A stretch of DNA of 64,000 nt from Falsochrobactrum shanghaiense (GCF_003149535.1 NZ_QGDB01000001.1:62001-126000); one strand, 5' to 3'; shown: positions 45,443-57,057, numbered from the stretch's first letter. Translations and numbers: made by a program. Notes: generated by a model from the sequence alone, not told the origin.

Positions 45443-45472
45443 AAGGGCGGCCATGTTGCCAGGGCCGCCCTT
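45443..45472 (-). terminator. Terminator after ctaE
   Basis: AAGGGCGGCC (45443-45452) and GGCCGCCCTT (45463-45472) form a perfect 10-base stem, followed on the minus strand by TTTGTTTGT. It lies 22 bases past the ctaE stop and should separate the oxidase operon from DUF983-SURF1. Confidence 0.78.
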
Positions 45473-45493
45473 GAAAAAACGCATGCCGCCGAA

Positions 45494-46369
45494 TCAGCCG
45501 TGCATCGGTGCGCCCCAGCCGCCCCAGACATAGATGGCGAAGAACAGGAACAGCCAGACCACGTCGACGAAATGCCAGTACCAGGCAGCCGCTTCCATGC
45601 CGAAATGCTTTTGCGGAGTGAAATCGCCAGCAAGGGCGCGGAAGAAACAGACCGCCAGGAAGATCGTGCCTACGAACACATGGAAACCATGGAAACCGGT
45701 CGCCATGAAGAAGGTCGCGCCGTAGATCGAGTCCTTGAACGCGAAGGGTGCGTGCGCATATTCATAAAACTGCACGTATGAGAACAGGACGCCAAGGACG
45801 ACCGTGAGTGCAAGGCCCGTGATCAGGCCCTTGCGATCATTGTGCAGCAGCGCATGGTGCGCCCATGTCAGCGTGGTGCCCGACAGAAGCAGGATGACCG
45901 TGTTGTAGAGCGGCAGGTGCATCGGATCGAGAACCTCGATGCCCTTTGGAGGCCACTGACCGCCGGTGAATTCGGCGCGCGCCACCTGATGCACTTCATT
46001 CGGAAACAGGCTTGCATCGAAAAACGCCCAGAACCATGCCACGAAGAACATGACTTCCGAAGCGATGAACATGATCATGCCATAGCGCAGATGCAGCGAG
46101 ACGACGCGCGTATGGTGGCCTTCATGGCTTTCCTTGATCGTATCCGCCCACCAGCCGAACATGCAGTAGAGTACGATTGCAACGCCGATGAAGAAGAGCC
46201 ATGGCGTCGCGATATTGACGCCGAAAAAGACCAGTTCATCGGAATTGAGATAGCGCATCCATGCGATGCCGCCGAAAGCGAGAACGAAGGCGCCCAATGA
46301 GCCCAGGACGGGCCAGGGACTGGGATCGATAATGTGATAATCGTGATTCTTTTGCTGAACGTCCGCCAT
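45494..46369 (-). CDS. ctaE: Cytochrome c oxidase subunit III
   Basis: 291 residues from the ATG at 46369 (MADVQQKNHDYHIIDPSPWP), with seven membrane helices. Conserved patches are SEVMFFVAWFWAFFDASLFP, LLSGTTLTWAHHAL, FHGFHVFVGTIFLAVC and WYWHFVDVVWLFLF. It stabilises the aa3 oxidase core. An upstream extension of the frame (to 46495) is not conserved in character. A 210-base gap (46370-46579) with no gene separates it from ctaG. Confidence 0.97.
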   Translation of the reverse strand: MADVQQKNHDYHIIDPSPWPVLGSLGAFVLAFGGIAWMRYLNSDELVFFGVNIATPWLFFIGVAIVLYCMFGWWADTIKESHEGHHTRVVSLHLRYGMIMFIASEVMFFVAWFWAFFDASLFPNEVHQVARAEFTGGQWPPKGIEVLDPMHLPLYNTVILLLSGTTLTWAHHALLHNDRKGLITGLALTVVLGVLFSYVQFYEYAHAPFAFKDSIYGATFFMATGFHGFHVFVGTIFLAVCFFRALAGDFTPQKHFGMEAAAWYWHFVDVVWLFLFFAIYVWGGWGAPMHG

Positions 46370-46579
46370 GTCTCTCCCCGTATTCCCCTGACGGGGCTCC
46401 TCTCTCATATCTTCCTGCATAAACCCCGACAGGGAAGCAGGCAAGTTTATCATTCGATGCGCAAACCGGTTTTTTGCCGTCCATACCGTCCGCATCTGTT
46501 TTCAAGCGGTTCTTCCAATCATAAAACCGCTTCATCGCTTTGTCTTTGCGGCATTATGCGCCGCACGACCATTCCTGTT

Positions 46580-47194
46580 TCAGCTGCCGTTTTGCGGCGC
46601 AGCCACGTCGTTTGCCTTGGCAACCGGCTCCGGCTTTTCGATCGGGAAGAAAGTGTAGGAGAGCGTGATCGTCTTTACATCTTTCAGATCGGGATCGTTT
46701 ACAAATTCCGGATCGACAAAGAACATCACCGGCATTTCCATGTCTTCGCCCGGTTGCAGGGTCGTATCCGTGAAGCAGAAGCATTCAACCTTGTTGAAAT
46801 AGGCTCCGGCCCGGCCCGGCGCGACGTTGAAGCTCGCACGGCCATAAGTGGCGCTGTCGAACTGATTGCGCGCCTCATATTTGATCAGGGTGGTTTCGCC
46901 GATGCGCACCGTCACCTCACGCTCGACCGGCTTGAAATCCCATGGCAGGCCATTGGCCGTGTTGGCGTCGAAGCGGACCTTGATCGTCTTGTCGAGAATC
47001 GTATCGGAATATTGCTCCACGCGCTGCGTGGTGCCACCATAGCCGGTGATCTGGCAGAAAATGCGATAAAGCGGAACGGAAGCATAAGCAGCGCCGATCA
47101 TGCATACGAAAAAAGCGAGACAGGCAGTGGCAATCGCCGCATTGGAGCGCTGCTGCCTTCTGGTCTTGCCGTTCATTTCCTGCCGTTGAGCCAT
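46580..47194 (-). CDS. ctaG: Cytochrome c oxidase assembly protein CtaG (Cox11)
   Basis: 204 residues from the ATG at 47194 with a strong GGGAGGAG upstream. One membrane helix (about 25-45) is followed by a periplasmic immunoglobulin-like domain. It delivers copper to CuB of subunit I. Copper-site and family motifs are [15 protein letters not shown] and [21 protein letters not shown] with the CFCF cysteines. Confidence 0.95.
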   Translation of the reverse strand: MAQRQEMNGKTRRQQRSNAAIATACLAFFVCMIGAAYASVPLYRIFCQITGYGGTTQRVEQYSDTILDKTIKVRFDANTANGLPWDFKPVEREVTVRIGETTLIKYEARNQFDSATYGRASFNVAPGRAGAYFNKVECFCFTDTTLQPGEDMEMPVMFFVDPEFVNDPDLKDVKTITLSYTFFPIEKPEPVAKANDVAAPQNGS

Positions 47195-47218
47195 TTTCTC
47201 CTCCCGAAAGACCAAGAC

Positions 47219-47419
47219 CTACATCGGCCGTATGAACACGTTTGAGCCCAGTTTGGCCAGAGTGCCCGCATAGACAAGGAGCACGAACAGCACCAGCGCA
47301 ATAGCCAGCCCGATCGAACGGTTGCGCTGCGCCTTTTTCTGCGACTGGGTCGGAACGACCGTCTCAAGCTCTTCCTTCGCCGGCTCGCGCGTCGGTTTGT
47401 CGTTCAAAACACCCTCCAT
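47219..47419 (-). CDS. Small CoxF-like membrane protein
   Basis: 66 residues: a charged N-terminus (LNDKPTREPAKEELETV) and one membrane helix (SIGLAIALVLFVLLVYAGTL), ending GSNVFIRPM. Such small proteins lie between ctaB and ctaG in alphaproteobacterial oxidase operons and are often labelled CoxF. The ribosome-binding site is weak, and the gene lies 10 bases after ctaB, so read-through translation is likely. Confidence 0.8.
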   Translation of the reverse strand: MEGVLNDKPTREPAKEELETVVPTQSQKKAQRNRSIGLAIALVLFVLLVYAGTLAKLGSNVFIRPM

Positions 47420-47429
47420 TCCCGCGCCC

Positions 47430-48377
47430 TCACAACAGCCCGCCAGCAGACATCATGTTCATGATCATGGCCTCCAGCAGCAATGTCGCGAAAATGCCCG
47501 ACAGATAAATCAGGGAAAAACGAAACAGCTTGCGGGCGGCGACCAGCATCTGCTGCTGGCTGCCAGCCATCAGAAGACGCCACGTATAAAAGACGAAAGC
47601 CAGCCCGAGCAGCACGGAAACGACGCCATAGACCGGCCCGGCAAAGCCCATCGCCCATGGCAGGACGCCGACCGGCGCCATCAGCAGCGCATAAAACATC
47701 GCCTGACGGCGGGTTGAAAGCTCGCCTTTCACATTCGGCATCATCGGGATGCGTGCGGCTTCGTAATCATTGGTCGAGAACAGCGACAGGGCCCAGAAAT
47801 GCGGCGGCGTCCAGAGGAAGATGATCAAGAACAGCACCGTGCTGTCCCATGTGATCTCGCCGGTGGCCGCAGCCCAGCCGATCATGGGCGGAAACGCGCC
47901 TGCCGCGCCGCCGATGACGATATTCTGCGGCGTCGAGCGCTTGAGCCACATCGAATAGACCACGGCATAAAAGAAGATCGTAAAGGCCAGCAGCGCGGCG
48001 GAGAGCCAGTTGACCATCAGGCCGAGCGTGATGACCGAAAAGACCGACAGGGTGAGGCCGAAAGCCAGCACCTGACCGGGTTCGATCACACCGGCGGGAA
48101 TGGGGCGATTGCGCGTGCGCTTCATCACCGCGTCAATATCGGCGTCATACCACATATTGAGTGCGCCTGACGCGCCTGCGCCGATTGCGATGCAAAGAAT
48201 GCTGATGACGGCCAGAACCGGGTTCATATGGCCGGGCGCCAGCACAAGGCCGACAAGGCCGGTGAACACCACCAGCGACATGACCCGCGGCTTGAGCAGC
48301 GTCAGATAATCGCGCGCTGTCGCCTCCGAAAGGGCGAAGGCTTCGTCGGGAGCCGTATTTTTATCCACCAGAGACAT
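47430..48377 (-). CDS. ctaB: Protoheme IX farnesyltransferase (heme O synthase)
   Basis: 315 residues, a UbiA-family prenyltransferase with about nine membrane helices. It farnesylates heme b to heme O for the aa3 oxidase. The prenyl-diphosphate motif is [19 protein letters not shown], and the second Asp-rich site is at [15 protein letters not shown]. The N-terminal part reads [19 protein letters not shown]. It is in the run coxB-ctaD-ctaB-coxF-ctaG-ctaE. Confidence 0.96.
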   Translation of the reverse strand: MSLVDKNTAPDEAFALSEATARDYLTLLKPRVMSLVVFTGLVGLVLAPGHMNPVLAVISILCIAIGAGASGALNMWYDADIDAVMKRTRNRPIPAGVIEPGQVLAFGLTLSVFSVITLGLMVNWLSAALLAFTIFFYAVVYSMWLKRSTPQNIVIGGAAGAFPPMIGWAAATGEITWDSTVLFLIIFLWTPPHFWALSLFSTNDYEAARIPMMPNVKGELSTRRQAMFYALLMAPVGVLPWAMGFAGPVYGVVSVLLGLAFVFYTWRLLMAGSQQQMLVAARKLFRFSLIYLSGIFATLLLEAMIMNMMSAGGLL

Positions 48378-48421
48378 TATAACTTCAAAACCTCGAACTC
48401 ACAGGGCCGACGCCGCCTTCC

Positions 48422-48547
48422 TCAAGGATGCCGACGCTCGCCCTTCACGATCCTACCTCCCGGAAGCACCCGTCCCCCGGAAAGCGCCGTGTCAAAGGCC
48501 AGTCTGAATGCTGACTGAGGGTCGACCGGCTGCGGGCGGAACATCAT
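48422..48547 (-). CDS. Possible 41-residue protein between ctaD and ctaB
   Basis: Two ATGs at 48547 and 48544 open a frame of about 41 codons (MMFRPQPVDPQSAFRLAFDT, ending KGERRHP) in the 249-base gap between ctaD and ctaB. It is basic and has no membrane segment. The start codon sits inside a hairpin (GCGGGCGG/CCGCCCGC, 48533-48557), which would limit its translation. It may be spurious; homologous conservation would decide. Confidence 0.25.
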   Translation of the reverse strand: MMFRPQPVDPQSAFRLAFDTALSGGRVLPGGRIVKGERRHP

Positions 48548-48626
48548 GCCGCCCGCAAATAGCATATTTTTGCAGTGCGGGCGAAATTTTCTTTGGCGAC
48601 CCGGCCAAAACTTCCGCCCGACACGA

Positions 48627-50345
<1,719 letters not shown>

Positions 50346-50428
50346 TCAAAAGCCCGGCACGCAGGTTGTCAGATCAGAGCGAGGCAGGCGTGTCTTGCAT
50401 CACGCGCACGCGCCCCGCGCTGGCGGGA

Positions 50429-51313
50429 TCAAAAATCCGCCGAAGCCACTTTTCCGTCCGCCGCATTTTCAAGGGATGCCTGAAGCGCCTTGTTTGCGCC
50501 GGAAACATCAGTGGCCGCCGCAGCCAGCCATGTTTCATAAAGTTCGGGCGAAACGACGCGCACGGCTATCGGCATGAATGCATGATCCTTGCCGCAAAGC
50601 TCCGAGCACTGGCCATAATAGAGGCCTTCCTTGTCGGCCTTGAACCAGGCTTCGTTGATGCGCCCCGGCACCGCATCCATCTTCACGCCGAAGGCGGGAA
50701 TGGTCCAGGAGTGGATCACGTCGCCAGCGGTCACGAGAAGACGAACCGTTTCGCCGACCGGAACCACGACCTCGTTGTCGACCGCGAGAAGACGCGGATA
50801 GCGGGCCATGTCTTCCTTGCCCGCAGCAGCGCGATCATCATTGCCGAGAATGAGCGAATCGAAGCTGACCGGCGTTTCCGTCTGGTATTCATAGCCCCAA
50901 TACCATTGGTAGCCGGTGGCCTTAACCGTCAGCGTCGGGTCTTCCGGCGAATATTGCGCGGTCAGAAGCTGGAACGAAGGCACGGCCAGAAACAGCAGAA
51001 CGATCACCGGACCGACCGTCCAGATCACTTCGATTGCGGTATTATGGCTGGTCTTCGACGGCTGCGGATTGACCCCGGCGCGGAATTTGAGGACGCACCA
51101 TAGAATCAGAGCCAGCACCAGCAGGGTAATCGGCCCGAGGAACCAGAGCGTATAGCGCTCAAACCAATGGATCTGCTCGGCAATACCCGTCGCAGCATCC
51201 TGAAATCTTATTTCCCAGGGACGCGGCTGGTCCGCCAGCGCGCCACCGCCCATCCACAGCAGCGCAAGGGCACCTGCCGCTGCACTCCTTGTCGTGGCAA
51301 AAATCTTATCCAC
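50429..51313 (-). CDS. coxB: Cytochrome c oxidase subunit II
   Basis: 294 residues. A signal peptide (to about ALA-DQ, residue 28) and two membrane helices precede a periplasmic cupredoxin domain with the CuA site: VIHSWTIPAFGVKMDAVPGR, then GQCSELCGKDHAFMPI. It takes electrons from cytochrome c. It is the first gene of the oxidase run; the 143-base gap to ctaD (50286-50428) has only weak hairpins. Confidence 0.97.
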   Translation of the reverse strand: MDKIFATTRSAAAGALALLWMGGGALADQPRPWEIRFQDAATGIAEQIHWFERYTLWFLGPITLLVLALILWCVLKFRAGVNPQPSKTSHNTAIEVIWTVGPVIVLLFLAVPSFQLLTAQYSPEDPTLTVKATGYQWYWGYEYQTETPVSFDSLILGNDDRAAAGKEDMARYPRLLAVDNEVVVPVGETVRLLVTAGDVIHSWTIPAFGVKMDAVPGRINEAWFKADKEGLYYGQCSELCGKDHAFMPIAVRVVSPELYETWLAAAATDVSGANKALQASLENAADGKVASADF

Positions 51314-51713
51314 CAGAACTCTCTCCCTTTTCGCCTTTCCAGGCCGGACGCCGGACGTCGCGACGACCGCATCCCCCAGCGGCGTTCAATCACACCTTAA
51401 CGCACACCGCAAGGAAGGCGAATATCTTCCTGTGCGGCATTTTTGCGCGCGGCGCTGCGTCAGAGGCGCACATCTGCCGCAGCCCTCCTCGCCCACCCGG
51501 TTTCCACCCCGATCACAAATATTCGGGAAAAACCCTGAAAACCGGGGAAACCCATAATGAAGCCATGATTGCGCCGGACGTTTCCTTTAACGTGCCGCGT
51601 GACAATGACTGCAACAGACGGTATCACTCCGGTGAGGGTGAAATGGAGGCGAGCAGCGCTTTTCACCGTCCGCCTTGCGCGTTAACGTCCCGGTGATTCG
51701 ATCTGGAGATTTC
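51314..51713. other. Non-coding gap with divergent promoters
   Basis: About 400 bases between coxB and the IalB-family gene. No convincing gene, RNA or repeat is seen. It must carry the promoters of the oxidase operon and of the ialB-like gene. A short purine/pyrimidine patterned stretch near 51530 (GGGAAAAACCCTGAAAACCG) has no known meaning. Confidence 0.5.
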
Positions 51714-52340
51714 ATGATTTTGCGCATATCTGCCCGACGCCCGATTTTTCGACGCCCGATGTTCCAGCACCTGACCTGCCTCGCCACAGGCGCAGCCATG
51801 ATGGGGCTTGTCGCCATCGCGATGCCTGCCAATGCGCAAGAAGCGCCCGCGCAGCTTCCCGCTCCGCAGGAATCACCCGCCCAGCCGCAATCCTCATCCA
51901 CGCCGCAGCAAAGCGGCACGTTGAAATCGCAGCATGGCGCGTGGTCGATCCTGTGCGACACGCCTGCGGGCGCCAAGACGGAACAATGCGCGCTGATCCA
52001 GAACGTGGTCGCCGCCAAGCGGCCCGAACTGGGGCTTTCGGTCGTGGTTCTCAAGACCGCCGACAACAAGGCGCGGATTTTGCGGGTTCTCGCCCCGCTC
52101 GGCGTTCTGCTGCCCAACGGGCTTGGCCTGAATGTCGACGGCAAGGATATTGGCCGCGCCTATTTCGTGCGCTGCTTTGAAGATGGCTGCTATGCCGAGG
52201 TCATCCTCGAAGACGCCTTGCTCGACACGTTCCGCTCCGGCAAGTCAGCGACCTTCATCGTCTTCCAGACGCCGGAAGAAGGCGTCGGCATTCCCGTCGA
52301 TCTCAACGGATTTGGCGAAGGTTTCGACGCCCTGCCCTAA
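51714..52340 (+). CDS. Invasion-associated locus B (IalB) family protein
   Basis: 208 residues from the ATG at 51714 (GGAGA upstream). A signal peptide ends near ANA-QE (residue about 42), followed by a Pro/Gln-rich linker and the IalB domain (LKSQHGAWSILCDTPAGAKTEQ, LPNGLGLNVDGK, FVRCFEDGCYAEV). Named for Bartonella erythrocyte invasion, the family is wider and its biochemical role is unknown. The four cysteines of the domain probably form disulfides. Periplasmic or surface location is likely. Confidence 0.9.
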   Translation: MILRISARRPIFRRPMFQHLTCLATGAAMMGLVAIAMPANAQEAPAQLPAPQESPAQPQSSSTPQQSGTLKSQHGAWSILCDTPAGAKTEQCALIQNVVAAKRPELGLSVVVLKTADNKARILRVLAPLGVLLPNGLGLNVDGKDIGRAYFVRCFEDGCYAEVILEDALLDTFRSGKSATFIVFQTPEEGVGIPVDLNGFGEGFDALP

Positions 52341-52384
52341 ACTGTGAGCGCGCCGAGGTTGTTCTCGGGAGCGTTTACGCTTAC

Positions 52385-52419
52385 ATCCTGCGACAGACCC
52401 CTGCCGCAGGATTGTTTTT
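52385..52419 (+). terminator. Terminator-like hairpin containing the tldD ribosome-binding site
   Basis: ATCCTGCG (52385-52392) pairs perfectly with CGCAGGAT (52405-52412), followed by TGTTTTT right up to the tldD ATG at 52420. It is a normal-looking terminator for the ialB-like gene, but AGGA (52408-52411) in its 3' arm is also the only Shine-Dalgarno for tldD. Folding would therefore both end transcription and hide the tldD start. Confidence 0.65.
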
Positions 52420-53832
52420 ATGAAAAGCCTTATCGATAGTTTCGACGCCAGCCGCAACGATATTGAACGCCTCGTTGCAGAAAGCCTTTCGGGCAGCGAC
52501 GATGGTGAATTGTTCATCGAGCATCGCGAGGCGGAGGCGCTGGTTTTCGACAATGGGCGTCTCAAGACGGGCTCCTTCAATCAGGATCGGGGATTTGGAC
52601 TGCGCGCTGTTGCCGGTGAAGCAATCGGCTATGCTCATGCGGGCGAGCTTTCGCTTGCAGCGCTCAAGCGCGCATCGAGCGCCGTATCCGCCACATCGAG
52701 CGGCCATGGCGGCAGCTATGCCGCAGCGCCCGCGCTTACCAACCGCCACCTTTATACCGACGAGAACCCCATCGGCTCGCCCTCATTTGACGCCAAGGTT
52801 CAGCTCCTGCAACAGATCGACGCCTATCTGCGCGCGAAAGACCCGAAAGTGCGTCAGGTTTCCGCCTCCCTTGCCGCATCCTGGCAGCATGTCGAGATTC
52901 TGCGCGCCGACGGGCATTTCGTGCGCGATATTCGCCCGATGGTGCGTCTGAGCGTATCGGTGGTCGCAGGCAATGGCGAAAGGCAGGAGTCGGGATCACA
53001 TACCATTGGCGGGCGCAGGGCATTCGGCGATTTTCTCACAACCGAAAGCTGGCAGCATGCGGCCGATGAAGCATTGCGTCAGGCGCTGGTCAATCTCGAC
53101 GCCATACCGGCCCCGGCGGGAACTTTCGACATCGTGCTCGGCAATGGCTGGCCGGGCGTGATGCTGCATGAAGCGGTCGGCCATGGGCTTGAAGGCGATT
53201 TCAACCGCAAGAAGACGTCGGCTTTCGCGGGGCTTCTGGGCCAGCAGGTCGCAGCCAGGGGCGTCACGGTGGTCGATGACGGCACGATTTCCGAGCGGCG
53301 CGGCTCGCTGACGATCGATGACGAAGGCACGCCGACCAACCGCACCGTTCTGATCGAGGACGGCAAGCTGGTCAATTACATGCAGGACCGGCAGAATGCG
53401 CGGCTGATGGGCATGAAGGCGACCGGCAATGGACGGCGCGAATCCTACGCCCATACGCCGATGCCGCGCATGACGAACACTTTCATGCTTTCAGGCGACA
53501 AGACGCCGGAAGAGATCATCGCCTCGATGAAAAAGGGCATTTACGCGGTTTCATTCGGCGGCGGTCAGGTGGACATCACATCGGGCAAATTCGTCTTCGG
53601 CTGCACCGAGGCCTATATGGTCGAGGATGGCAGGATCGGCGCGCCGATCAAGGGCGCGATGCTGATCGGCAACGGCCCCGACGCGATGCAGCGCATTTCG
53701 ATGATCGGCAACGACATGAAGCTCGATACCGGCAATGGCAATTGCGGCAAGGGCGGGCAATGGGTGCCGGTCGGCGTCGGCCAGCCGCATCTGCGCATGG
53801 ATCAGGTGACGGTGGGCGGCACGGCGGTTTGA
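52420..53832 (+). CDS. tldD: Metalloprotease TldD
   Basis: 470 residues. The TldD/TldE complex trims partially unfolded or modified peptides; TldE (PmbA) is not in the window. The zinc site is HEAVGHGLEGDF (HExxxH type), with a later Cys in FVFGCTEAYMVEDG. EALVFDNGRLKTGSF is the usual N-terminal motif. The start is set by homology at 52420, only eight bases after AGGA, which lies in a terminator-like hairpin. Upstream transcription from ialB would have to read through it. Confidence 0.95.
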   Translation: MKSLIDSFDASRNDIERLVAESLSGSDDGELFIEHREAEALVFDNGRLKTGSFNQDRGFGLRAVAGEAIGYAHAGELSLAALKRASSAVSATSSGHGGSYAAAPALTNRHLYTDENPIGSPSFDAKVQLLQQIDAYLRAKDPKVRQVSASLAASWQHVEILRADGHFVRDIRPMVRLSVSVVAGNGERQESGSHTIGGRRAFGDFLTTESWQHAADEALRQALVNLDAIPAPAGTFDIVLGNGWPGVMLHEAVGHGLEGDFNRKKTSAFAGLLGQQVAARGVTVVDDGTISERRGSLTIDDEGTPTNRTVLIEDGKLVNYMQDRQNARLMGMKATGNGRRESYAHTPMPRMTNTFMLSGDKTPEEIIASMKKGIYAVSFGGGQVDITSGKFVFGCTEAYMVEDGRIGAPIKGAMLIGNGPDAMQRISMIGNDMKLDTGNGNCGKGGQWVPVGVGQPHLRMDQVTVGGTAV

Positions 53833-53838
53833 TAAATC

Positions 53839-54243
53839 TTACTGTTGCGGTCGGGCAGCACGAACAAGTTGAGCTTCAATCGCAGACTTGTCGATGACCG
53901 ACCACACTTGCACGATCCGTCCCGCCTGAAACCTGTAGAAGACATTCTCGGCAAACCGGATTCTCCGGCCATTGACAGCAAGCCCGAACAACTCGCCTTT
54001 GGGCGCGCAGTCGAACCAGAGACGGCTTGAAACGAAGGGCGGTTCGCAGACGCATAATTCCATGGTGAAGCGAAGATCGGGGATGGCGTCAAAATCCCCT
54101 TCCAGCATCGCGCGATAACCGGCCAGACCAAGCGGCCTGTCATTGTGCACGACGTCCTCATGCACGAATTCTCCCAGCCGCTCCCAGTCCTGCCCGTTCA
54201 GGCATTCAATATAGTCTTCATAAATATCGCCAAGCTCACTCAT
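53839..54243 (-). CDS. SnoaL-like/ester cyclase-family protein
   Basis: 134 residues from the ATG at 54243, overlapping the gmk stop by eight bases. NTF2-like alpha+beta barrel of the SnoaL type: [20 protein letters not shown], then [24 protein letters not shown], and a final [15 protein letters not shown]. The His and Asp of such sites are present. Related proteins act as polyketide cyclases, isomerases or binding proteins; the ligand is unknown. It is the last gene of a run that includes gmk. Confidence 0.85.
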   Translation of the reverse strand: MSELGDIYEDYIECLNGQDWERLGEFVHEDVVHNDRPLGLAGYRAMLEGDFDAIPDLRFTMELCVCEPPFVSSRLWFDCAPKGELFGLAVNGRRIRFAENVFYRFQAGRIVQVWSVIDKSAIEAQLVRAARPQQ

Positions 54244-54901
54244 GCCCCGGCTCTTCTTCAAGAAGGCCGGTGACGAAATCAAACAGGCCGGGGCGACGGT
54301 CGCGGCGCAGGCGTTCCGCCGTGATGATGCCCTTGATCCCCGCATAGGAGCGCTCAAGGTCTTCATTGATGACGATATAGTCGTATTGAACCCATTTCTG
54401 GATTTCAAAACGGGCATTCTGCAAGCGTGTCTCGATCACATCCGCCGCGTCTTCCGCACGGCGATTGAGGCGTTGCTGCAATTCATGCATGGTCGGCGGC
54501 AGAATGAAGATCGACACCACATCGGCGGGCATCTTGGCCTGCAACTGCTCCGCGCCCTGCCAGTCGATGTCGAACAGCATGTCCTGACCATCGGCAAGGG
54601 CGATTTCCGCCGTCTCGCGCAATGTGCCGTAGAAATTGCCGTGCACTTCCGCCCATTCGATCAGTTCGTCACTGTCACGCAGCCGCTCGAATTCGCGTGC
54701 CGTGATGAAATGATAATGCACGCCGTTGATTTCGCTGGGCCGGCGCTGGCGCGTCGTCACGCTGATCGACAGCGACAAATTCATGTCGGGATCGTTGAGC
54801 AACTGCCGGGCAATGGTGGATTTCCCCGCGCCCGATGGTGACGAGATCACCACCATGAGACCCCTGCGCGCAATGCCATTTTCGACGGAAATGATGGCCA
54901 T
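54236..54901 (-). CDS. gmk: Guanylate kinase
   Basis: 221 residues. It phosphorylates GMP to GDP. P-loop [10 protein letters not shown] at about 20-29, GMP-binding [21 protein letters not shown] and the [15 protein letters not shown] segment. Seven bases separate it from yicC upstream, and it overlaps the SnoaL-like gene downstream. Confidence 0.96.
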   Translation of the reverse strand: MAIISVENGIARRGLMVVISSPSGAGKSTIARQLLNDPDMNLSLSISVTTRQRRPSEINGVHYHFITAREFERLRDSDELIEWAEVHGNFYGTLRETAEIALADGQDMLFDIDWQGAEQLQAKMPADVVSIFILPPTMHELQQRLNRRAEDAADVIETRLQNARFEIQKWVQYDYIVINEDLERSYAGIKGIITAERLRRDRRPGLFDFVTGLLEEEPGHE

Positions 54902-54908
54902 GTTCCCG

Positions 54909-55823
54909 TTACTCCAGATTCTGTACCTGTTCGCGAAACTGATCCACGACGGCCTTCAGCTCAAGACCAATGGCCGTGATCGAGGCCGCGTTCGACTTGG
55001 CGCATAAGGTATTCGTCTCGCGATTAAATTCCTGTGAAAGAAAATCAAGCTTGCGGCCGATCGGTCCGCCACCGGCGAGCAACTGGCGCGCCGATGCCAC
55101 ATGCATTTCCAGCCGGTCAAGCTCTTCCTGAATATCCGCCTTGGTCGCAAGGAAAGCCGCTTCCTGATAAAGCCGCACCTCATCAAGATCATGAACCGCA
55201 TCCAGCAGCAGCGAAACCTGCGCCGCAAGCCGCGCCTTGATGCTTTCAAGACTGCGCGAAGGGTCGTTGCGTGCCGCAAGGACAAGACGTTCGATCGTAT
55301 CGACATGGCCGGAAAGAACGGTGAAAAGCGCCTTGCCTTCATGCTCGCGCGCCTGCGCGATTGATTTGAGCGCACCCTCGAAGCCTGCGATAATCGCCGC
55401 TTCCAGCGCCGCACGGCTTTCCTCGTCTTCGCTCACCTCGCGCTGTTCCAGAATGCCGCGCAGCGAAAAAATTCCATCCACGCTGGCAGGCGCGACGCCA
55501 TGGCTGGCCTGAATTTGCGCACCGAGTTTCAGCACTTCTTCAAGCATTGGCCGGTTGACGGTGAAGCCCGCCTGCGCCTGCATATGTTCGATGCTTAGCG
55601 TCGCCTGAAAATTGCCGCGCGAAAAGTAACGGGCAAGCAGCGAACGAACCGGATGCTCGACCGATTCCAGCCCTTGCGGCAGGCGCAGGCGGATATCCAG
55701 CCCCTTGCCATTGACCGAGCGCACTTCCCAGACGATGCGCGTCTCGCCCTTGCTGCCATCCGGCCCCGCCGCGCCATGCTGTACCGCGTGGCGCGCAAAT
55801 CCCGTCATGCTCTGGAGCGCCAT
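54909..55823 (-). CDS. YicC-family protein
   Basis: 304 residues. The N-terminal [15 protein letters not shown] and [18 protein letters not shown] are family signatures, and the C-terminal half is helical with [20 protein letters not shown]. YicC proteins are reported endoribonucleases that act on RNA. It follows mltG at 40 bases and precedes gmk by seven, a conserved order. Confidence 0.93.
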   Translation of the reverse strand: MALQSMTGFARHAVQHGAAGPDGSKGETRIVWEVRSVNGKGLDIRLRLPQGLESVEHPVRSLLARYFSRGNFQATLSIEHMQAQAGFTVNRPMLEEVLKLGAQIQASHGVAPASVDGIFSLRGILEQREVSEDEESRAALEAAIIAGFEGALKSIAQAREHEGKALFTVLSGHVDTIERLVLAARNDPSRSLESIKARLAAQVSLLLDAVHDLDEVRLYQEAAFLATKADIQEELDRLEMHVASARQLLAGGGPIGRKLDFLSQEFNRETNTLCAKSNAASITAIGLELKAVVDQFREQVQNLE

Positions 55824-55863
55824 GCTTTCCTCTCCTCAGGTGGCCGTTAAGCGGTCGATAGGC

Positions 55864-57057
55864 CTATTGAACCGCATTTTGCTGTTGCTGCTGGCTTTTT
55901 TCGCGCTCGACCGCACGCCACTTGCGCACATTGGCATTGTGCTCCTGCAAGGTGGGGGCGAAAACGTGGCCACCGGTTCCATCGGCGACGAAGTAAAGAT
56001 CGTCGGTGTCGAGCGGGTCGGCGACGGCTTCCAGCGCCGCCCTGCCCGGATTGGCGATCGGCGTCGGCGGCAGGCCGTTGATGATATATGTATTATAGGG
56101 CGTCGCCTTTTCGATGTCCGATTTGAAAATCGGGCGCTCCGGCGGCTTGCCCGCGCCGCCGAACAGGCCATAGATGATCGTCGGGTCGGACTGGATGCGC
56201 ATGCCCTTGTTGAGCCGGTTGACGAAGACGGATGCGACATGCGGGCGTTCCGAGGCGATGCCGGTTTCCTTCTCGACGATGGAAGCCAGCGTGACGAATT
56301 CATTCTTGTCCTTGATCGGAAGGTCGGGACGGCGCTTTTCCCAAATGTCATCGATCAGCTTTTTCTGCGAGGCGACCATGCGATCGATGATTTCCGTGCG
56401 CGACGTGCCGCGCGTGAAATTGAGCGTATCGGTGAACAGCGCGCCCTCAGCCGGCATTTCCCTGGGCATTTCGCCCACCAGAATGGGATCGGCCTCGATA
56501 CGGTCGAATATCTGCTTGACGGTCAGCCCTTCGGGAATGGTCAGCGGATACATGATCGATCTTCCGCTGATGAGGATATTCATGACGTCACGCATCGTCG
56601 CCCCTGCCGGAATGGCATATTCACCGGCCTTGAGATCGTTTTCATGGCCGAGCGTGCGCATGCCATAGCGGAAAATGCGTGCATCCGAGACGATTTCGCG
56701 ATTTTCGAGACTATTGGAAACTTCCGCGATTCCAGCGCCACGCTTGACGAGAAAGGTCGTTTCCGCCGTCAGCGGGCCTGCGGCATCGAATTGAAGCTTG
56801 CCGAAATAAAACAGGGCCGAAGCGCCCAGCAGCACCAGCACGACCAGCGAGAGCATGAAATTCATAAACACCACGATCTGGCTGCGCGCATGGCGCGAGC
56901 GCTTGCGCATGCGCGGCGGCGGTGTTCCCGGTTCAGGCCGCAGGGCTTCCGACGCCGATTTCGGCACGAAAGGCCTGCTTTCCGCAGCCTGTTCAGGCGC
57001 AGATGGATGCGGCTGTTCTCCAGCAGGATTGGTTCCGGGCTTTTCCTCTGAACTCAC
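55864..57057 (-). CDS. mltG: Endolytic murein transglycosylase MltG
   Basis: 397 residues. A cytoplasmic N-terminal extension of about 55 residues rich in Pro, Glu and Arg, one membrane helix (IVVFMNFMLSLVVLVLLGAS), a LysM-like domain and the YceG catalytic domain. The catalytic Glu is in VTLASIVEKETGIASERPHV, followed by NRLNKGMRIQSDPTIIYG. It cuts nascent glycan strands and helps set their length. It is between fabF and yicC. Confidence 0.95.
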   Translation of the reverse strand: MSSEEKPGTNPAGEQPHPSAPEQAAESRPFVPKSASEALRPEPGTPPPRMRKRSRHARSQIVVFMNFMLSLVVLVLLGASALFYFGKLQFDAAGPLTAETTFLVKRGAGIAEVSNSLENREIVSDARIFRYGMRTLGHENDLKAGEYAIPAGATMRDVMNILISGRSIMYPLTIPEGLTVKQIFDRIEADPILVGEMPREMPAEGALFTDTLNFTRGTSRTEIIDRMVASQKKLIDDIWEKRRPDLPIKDKNEFVTLASIVEKETGIASERPHVASVFVNRLNKGMRIQSDPTIIYGLFGGAGKPPERPIFKSDIEKATPYNTYIINGLPPTPIANPGRAALEAVADPLDTDDLYFVADGTGGHVFAPTLQEHNANVRKWRAVEREKSQQQQQNAVQ

